Of a stretch of 64,000 nt of DNA, positions 58,579-64,000 are shown one piece after another. The translations under genes and the position numbers were made by a program. The notes below the pieces were generated by a model. That model was not told the origin of the DNA. It made no database searches and worked only from the letters and a program-made list of their open reading frames with translations. How positions within the stretch are numbered: the stretch's first letter is position 1; each line of letters starts with the position of its first letter. Source of the stretch: Eupeodes corollae (taxonomy: Eukaryota > Arthropoda > Insecta > Diptera > Syrphidae); the NCBI RefSeq assembly GCF_945859685.1, contig NC_079147.1, positions 177,365,174-177,429,173 of the forward strand. The letters run 5' to 3'.

Positions 58579-59046
58579 AGAGCCCGTTCACACGATTCGA
58601 TATTTTCACCGTATTCTATATTTTCTCGATTCGGTGTCTTTCGGTTGGAGTGTTCACTGCTAAGACGGTACGGTAATTTTACAAAACACCGTACTCAACG
58701 CTACACCAACGACCCACTACGACTATATACTATCAATAAATTATTCGACAGCAGCCCAGACGAAAAATGATGCACTGTCGGTAAAAATATCGAATCGCCT
58801 GAACGCACTGTCCATATTTAGATTGCGACCATAAGTCGAATCGGTTTTTTTTACCGTATACGACCGAAAATGATTTGCAGAGACAAAACTGAATGACAAA
58901 ATCGACCTAATCGGTAATTTTACCCTATACAGTAGTACAATGCCGTATCGTCTGAATATGCTCATTTAAATTACATTAACACTAGCTTATAGGTAAAATT
59001 AACGATACGGCAAAACAACCGATTCGGGATCGTGTGAACGGGCTCT
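58579..59046. mobile_element. MITE, 468 bp, TA target duplication
   Basis: Perfect 20-bp inverted ends AGAGCCCGTTCACACGATYC-type at 58579 and 59046, flanked by TA on both sides (58577-58578, 59047-59048). Sub-terminal CGATTCGG/CCGATTCG motifs repeat inside. Non-coding. A TA duplication would fit Tc1/mariner-type mobilisation, though other superfamilies remain possible. Confidence 0.8.
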
Positions 59047-59159
59047 TACTGTAAGCCACCCATTAGCACGCCCACATTTCTTATTTTTCTGTTTTATTAT
59101 AATTCACCGTGCGAAGTGCAGAGCGCGCTTTTTCAAAATTCTGTTCAAAGAGATACTTA

Positions 59160-59534
59160 TGTAAGTTTCAACTGTTTGGCTTGAAACTTCGATAATGGAA
59201 TAAGAATGATTCCAATAATTTGATTGTAAGTTTCAACTGTTTGGCTTGAAAATTCGATCATGAAATAAAAATGGTTCCAATAATTTGATAAAGACACAAG
59301 TTGATGCAGTAAAGAACTATATTTTATAATTAAATTAACAAATAAAAACATTATTAACAAAAACATAATAACAAGAATAATATTAATAAACATACCTAAA
59401 TCAACAATTATGTCGGCTTTGATATCTTTGATACTACTTATTGAACAATTTACATACGATTGAAAATTAGTATCAAATAATAAAATATTAATATTGAAAA
59501 GTAAGATCCTAAATACTAGATGTAAATATGTACA
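59160..59534 (-). repeat. 3' LTR of the gypsy-type element
   Basis: Contains a tandem duplication of about 64 bp (units starting at 59160 and 59224) and the AATCAACAATT site at 59399-59409. The inner border is set by a CA at about 59534 (ATATGTACA). Between it and pol lies about 200 bp without a purine tract adjoining the LTR on minus, so the inner border is approximate. Confidence 0.75.
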
Positions 59535-59732
59535 GTGTTTTAGCAAAGTGTCGAGACAGTAGAAGAGATCTGGCAAAAGTAGTTATTATGGTGGCTAAGT
59601 TTGTGAATAAGATGGCAACAAACTTACATCCCCCTTCCCCGAGCGACTTCATCAGAATAAGGAATTATTTTACTCTTATGAAAAATGTTCAAGTCTTTCT
59701 TTTTTCGGCCAGAATCTATCTCATAAATGGAA

Positions 59733-62593
59733 TTAGATATCTTTTTTTTTTATTTTGAAAGGACCCATTCGAACTGGATCTAATTTGTTTCTATTCAGTT
59801 TGTTACCAGTTTGAATAAAAACTAAATCATTTTCTTTGTAATCAATTTCTTTAGTATGTTTATCATAATACTGTTTGTTTATGATATGTGATCTGTTTGC
59901 ATTTTGTATTGCTACAGATCTATTGAAATTTAAATTTTCGGGAGTATTTTTATTTAATTCTATTGGGATAATTGAGTTATCTACACCTGTTAATAAATAA
60001 TTCGGAGAGAAACCCGTTGAAGAATGTATGGTGTTGTTATATTCAAAAATACACTGATCAGCAATTACTGACCAGGGTCTATTCTTATTCTCATACATTC
60101 TACAACGAATTCTATTTACTAAAGTTTGATTTGTTCGCTCACTCTGTCCATTAGAAAATGCCAGGTCTATTGCTGTGAAAATTAAATTTATATTTTTGTT
60201 CTTCAAATAATTTTTAAATTCCGAAGAATTGATTCCTGGGTATTGATCAGCAAAAATCGTCTTAATGTTGCCTTTACAAGATTTATAAAATCTTTTGCTG
60301 ACTGTGTTTTTGACGTAGAAATAAATGCATATCTTGTTAATTGATCGACCATCAAATGTAAATACTTTTTTGAGGATCTGTTTCCCGAGAAACCTCCTAT
60401 TGTATCTAGTGATACTATCTCTAATGGTATTGATGCTGGACCTAACTGCGATAACGGAGCTTTGAAGTTACCGAATCTTGTTTTATTTTTAATACATGTT
60501 TCACAAGTCCTACAAATTATTTTTATATGTTTGTGCATATTTTTGAAGTAAAAAGTTGGTGTAATTGTTAATATCATTTGTTTGAAACCAATATGGCCTT
60601 GCGAATCATGTATTTCTTTGAGTAATAAGATACCATATTCCTCTGTTAACCATACTTTCTCTCTATTATTTAAAGTTCTATACATAATGTTATTTTTTAT
60701 TTTATAATTTTTATCACACGTTAATCTCTTTTGATCATCCAATATATTTTGTATTGTAAAGTGATTTACTATTTTTATTTGTGAATAATCATTACTTTCA
60801 GTTTCTTCTGATAGTACTGGATTTCTCGAAAGACAATCAGCTTCTGAATTGTTTTTACCCGGATTGTAATGAATTTCAAATTCGAATTGAGATATGTAAT
60901 TTAAAATATGAAGTAATTCTATGTCCTTGCAGTTTTTTATGTTGAAATTACGTAATGGCTCATGATCAGTGAATATTTTGAATCTCACGCCTATTAAATA
61001 ATATTGCCAATATAATATGGCTTCTTTTATTGCCAAGCATTCAATATATATTGCTCTTTTTGTTTTCTGAGATTTGTTAAGTTTTCGTGAGAAATAAAAT
61101 ACCGGTTTAACAGATTCATCTTCTTGAGGTTGTTTCAAAATTGCACCAACTCCTTCTATGCTAGCATCCGTATAAATGTATATTGGTTTATTTGGATCGA
61201 ATATCGCTAAAACAGGTGTTGTACACAAATATTTTTTTACTTTTTCAAAGCTGGCTTTACATTTATCTGACCATACAAATTTTACATCTTTTCTTAAGAG
61301 GTTATGTAAAGGTTCTAGAGTCATTGCAGATCTAGGAATATATTTTAAATACAAATTTACCTTGCCCAAAAACTGTCTTATATGTTTTCTTGTTTTTGGT
61401 TCAGGGAAATCGTTTATAGCAATTAAATTATCGTTAATAGGTTTAATACTATTATTTGATATTTTATGTCCTAAATAAGTTACTTCTTTTTGTACAAAAC
61501 TACATTTATTTGTATTCAACTTTAAACCGTGGTCTTGTAAAGCCTGTAATGTTCTTTTAATATGGTTTAAATGGTCAGAATAGTTATGTGAAAAAATCAA
61601 TATATCATCTATATAATTAATTGCAAAAGAATCTAAGTTATTATTTCTAATTATACTTGATAAAATTCTTTGAAATATAGCAGGAGCTGATTTTAAACCA
61701 AAAGGTAAACATGACCATTGCCAATGACCATGGTGTGTCACAAAAGCGGTTTTGTATTTATCTTTAGCTCTCAACGGAATAGACCAGAAAGCTGAATTGA
61801 TATCTAATTTCGTAAAGTAAACACACTTTCCTACACGAACAACAAGATCATCAATTCGAGGAAATGGTTGACCTTCAGGAACAACTATTTTATTAAGCTC
61901 ACGATAGTCAATACACAATCGTGATTTCTTTCCCTCTTCCTTTTTATAAACTAGAGTCACTGGGGAAGCATATGGACTATATGATTCTTCAATAAGTCCT
62001 GCTCTCAATAATTGTTTTATTTGTGATTCTATTTCTATTTTATCCGGAATGGAACATTTATATGATTTTTTCGAAATATATTTGTTTTCAGTTAATCTTA
62101 TCGTTGCTTCGAAATTTTTTACAGTACCGATATCAAATTTTTCTTTCGCAAAAACAAGATCATATTTGTTAAGGATATTATTTAAATCAATGCTCTTATT
62201 TTCAAACGTTGAAATCAAGATCTGATTACATATAAAATTTTCAGGAATACAAATCAAGTTTTGAGTAATTTCTAAATTTTCATTTTGACATAATCGAAAC
62301 TCTTTAATACAATTCAGACCGATTAACAAATCTTCTTCAAAAAAATTACTTTTTATTATTACAAATGAAAATTGTTTTTGTATATTAAATATTTTTAAAG
62401 TAACAGTTACTTCGCCGTGGGCATCTGTAAGACCACTCATTGTTTTGATCATTTGAATCCCGCTTATGTTGTTATTCAATTGTAATTTTGTATAAAATGT
62501 ATAATTAATTAATGATATATTGGCTCCCGAATCGTAAAGCGCAATTGCAATTTGATTATTAACTAGAACATTAAGCTTTATAAGCGGGATCAT
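59733..62593 (-). pseudogene. Pol (protease, RT, RNase H, integrase) of the gypsy-type element
   Basis: ATG at 62593, two bases after the gag stop. Frame 60203-62593 (796 codons) contains protease DSGA (residues 21-24), RT with LDINSAF and YIDD (327-330), RNase H with YTDAS (D476), E519 and D543, the integrase HHCC finger (H662, H667, C697, C700), and the first integrase Asp (D730). A frame shift near 60285 moves the second Asp and the rest of the core (catalytic Glu in NGQSERTNQ, and the C-terminal domain) into 59733-60206. The integrase is therefore interrupted and this copy probably inactive. Confidence 0.85.
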
Positions 62594-62595
62594 AT

Positions 62596-63616
62596 TTAGT
62601 TTTTTGACTCTGAGAATCTTATATTAGCTGGTCTTACTTTGTTTCTGCATACGCTTTCTGAATGAAATCTATTTGGAAAACCAGCTTTCTCACAAATCTG
62701 ACATGATACGAAATTCAGTTTTTGTCTATTTATGTCTGTTTTATATTTGCTAGGTTGTGTATTATTGTTTGATATAGGATCGAGTTGTCGCAAACTCGAC
62801 ATAAGTTTTTCGATCGTTGTTAATTCTTTTTTATTTAAACTCGATCTTACAAATTTTGGTAAAGCCAATACAATAAAATTAACTTGAGAATTTATGCTAA
62901 GATCTGGATCGACATCAATAAGAAGATTTATCTTTTTTAAAGCAAAATCCAAAAATGGACCATTTAACCAATGAAAAGAATACGCGTAATCAATTTCACT
63001 CCATGATTTATCACCAAATGTATTTAAAAAAGATGATTCCCAAAAATCCCAAGGTTTATTCATTGAACCCGTTTTATATAAAGATGAGAACCAGTCTAAA
63101 GCAGGTCCTTCCAAATAAGATTTTAATATTTCCGGAAATTGTTTTTCATTTAATTGTAATCTCTGACATTCGAGCAAAAATAAATTCAACCATGACCTTG
63201 CATTTTGATTTTTACTTGAAAATTTTTCTAGCACCATATTATCTGACATAGATCGGATTGGAATTTCAAAACTAGACAAAAGGTTATTGGTAGTGGGTTG
63301 GGGGGTTGTGCTTATTGCCTCTAAATAATAACCACCAAAAACTACATTACCTTCCTCATCCAAATATAAACTTTGCAACTCTTTCTTCAGTGTAATAGTA
63401 ATTTTTTCTTAATTTTCCTCTTGTACTAAGGCTCTTCACAGCTCCCTTGATTATGGACAACTTAGCCAATTCACCATGTTTTTGGATTGGTTGATATTCA
63501 GTTGGAAAAGAAAAAATGTCTTCTTGATTCAAAATTTGAATAGTTTTGACGTTAACAATAGTTTGTTTTTCCCGAATTTCTGAAGCTAAACAGAATTTAA
63601 CTTTTATTTCTTCCAT
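62596..63616 (-). pseudogene. Gag of the gypsy-type element, one frame shift
   Basis: The frame starts with ATG at 63616 (MEEIKVKFCLASEIREKQ) and is open to 63356. The second frame, covering most of Gag, runs to 62596, with the shift within about 63356-63410. Capsid-like region: NARSWLNLFLLECQRLQLNE, YLEGPALDWFSSL. The C-terminal zinc knuckle is C-x2-C-x9-H-x4-C (CQICEKAGFPNRFHSESVC). It should bind and package the element RNA. The stop lies just before the pol ATG. Confidence 0.75.
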
Positions 63617-63619
63617 CTT

Positions 63620-63630
63620 AATTGTTGATT
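63620..63630 (-). promoter_or_regulatory. Putative primer-binding site for self-primed reverse transcription
   Basis: The 11 bases directly after the 5' LTR read AATCAACAATT on minus, not the TGG start of a tRNA-type site. They are perfectly complementary to AATTGTTGATT, which occurs inside the same LTR on minus (63870-63880 and 59399-59409). Extended by one base each side the pairing is 13 bp. Self-priming of this kind is established for Tf1. Its use here is inference. Confidence 0.55.
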
Positions 63631-64000
63631 TGTAAGTTTCAACTGTTTGGCTTGAAACTTCGATAATGGAATAGGAATGATTCCAATAATTTGATTGTAA
63701 GTTTCAACTGTTTGGCTTGAAACTTCGATGATGAAATAAAAATTGTTCCAATAATTTGATAAAGACACAAGTTGATGCAGTAAAGAACTATATTTTATAA
63801 TTAAATTAACAAATAAAAACATTATTAACAAAAACGTAATAACAAGAATAATATTAATAAACATACCTAAATCAACAATTATGTCGGCTTTGATATCTTT
63901 GATACTACTTATTGAACAATTTACATACGATTGAAAATTAGTATAAAATAATAAAATATTAATATTGAAAAGTAAGATCCTAAATACTAGATGTAAATAT
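63631..64000 (-). repeat. 5' LTR of the gypsy-type element (partial)
   Basis: Homologous to 59160-59530 with the same 64-bp tandem duplication. It carries AATCAACAATT at 63870-63880. On minus, LTR ends ...CTTACA at 63631 and gag starts only 15 bp further at 63616. The remainder lies beyond the window. Confidence 0.8.

Larger units (their letters stand above)
59160..64000 (-). mobile_element. Ty3/gypsy-type LTR retrotransposon, cut by the window end
   Basis: Direct repeats (LTRs) at 59160 to about 59534 and from 63631 to beyond 64000 enclose gag and pol on minus. Both LTRs start TGTAAGTTTCAACTG in plus orientation. Over the roughly 370 bp comparable bases I count six substitutions (about 1.6%), so the insertion is fairly recent. 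Domain order protease, RT, RNase H, integrase places it with Ty3/gypsy. The left flank is ACTTA; the right flank is outside the window, so target duplication cannot be checked. Gag and pol carry frame breaks, so this copy is probably inactive. Confidence 0.9.

Overview
The window is AT-rich and repeat-laden eukaryotic DNA, almost certainly from a dipteran fly, probably brachyceran. The main evidence is a split gene on the minus strand whose exons read as the fly RNA-binding protein Bicaudal C (KH domains plus a C-terminal SAM domain). Introns have GT/AG borders, there are long AT-rich spacers, and insect-type transposable elements of most major classes are present. No operons, CRISPR arrays or intact tRNA genes were seen.

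Layout. 1-980 is 3' flank. 981-12925 (minus) is BicC: 11 coding exons in consistent phase, predicted 930 aa. Its 3.5-kb last intron carries an internally deleted PIF/Harbinger element and a full-length tRNA-derived SINE with target duplications. Its 4.7-kb intron carries a decayed I/R1/LOA-type non-LTR element, a SINE and other repeats. 12926-24000 is BicC upstream DNA with mariner-like, SINE, RTE-like and unclassified repeat relics. 24040-26061 (minus) is an intronless, frame-broken retrocopy of dalao/BAP111 (SMARCE1-type HMG protein). 28590-35474 is a graveyard of hAT, LOA, RTE-like, MITE, SINE and CR1-like relics. 35475-38883 (minus) is a Helitron with readable ends, a Rep domain with introns, and no helicase; it sits inside a CR1-like relic. 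41988-42850 is a candidate non-autonomous DNA transposon. 45690-46627 (minus) looks like the terminal exon of a host single-pass membrane protein I do not recognise. 47440-49545 (minus) is a 5'-truncated non-LTR element with a 591-codon open frame, with an inverted copy of its own 3' tail at its 5' end. 49680-51130 is a second, broken non-LTR element. 58579-59046 is a MITE. 59160 to the window end is a Ty3/gypsy-type LTR retrotransposon on the minus strand, cut by the window edge.

Most unusual point: the LTR element has no tRNA-type primer-binding site. Instead, the 11 bases directly after its 5' LTR are perfectly complementary to a site inside the same LTR (13 bases when the match is extended). 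This is the arrangement expected for self-primed reverse transcription, as known from Tf1-type elements.

The host genes do not form a pathway here. BicC is a translational regulator. The BAP111 copy is a dead retrocopy whose parent lies elsewhere. The rest of the window is mobile-element history, with several nested insertions that give relative ages.
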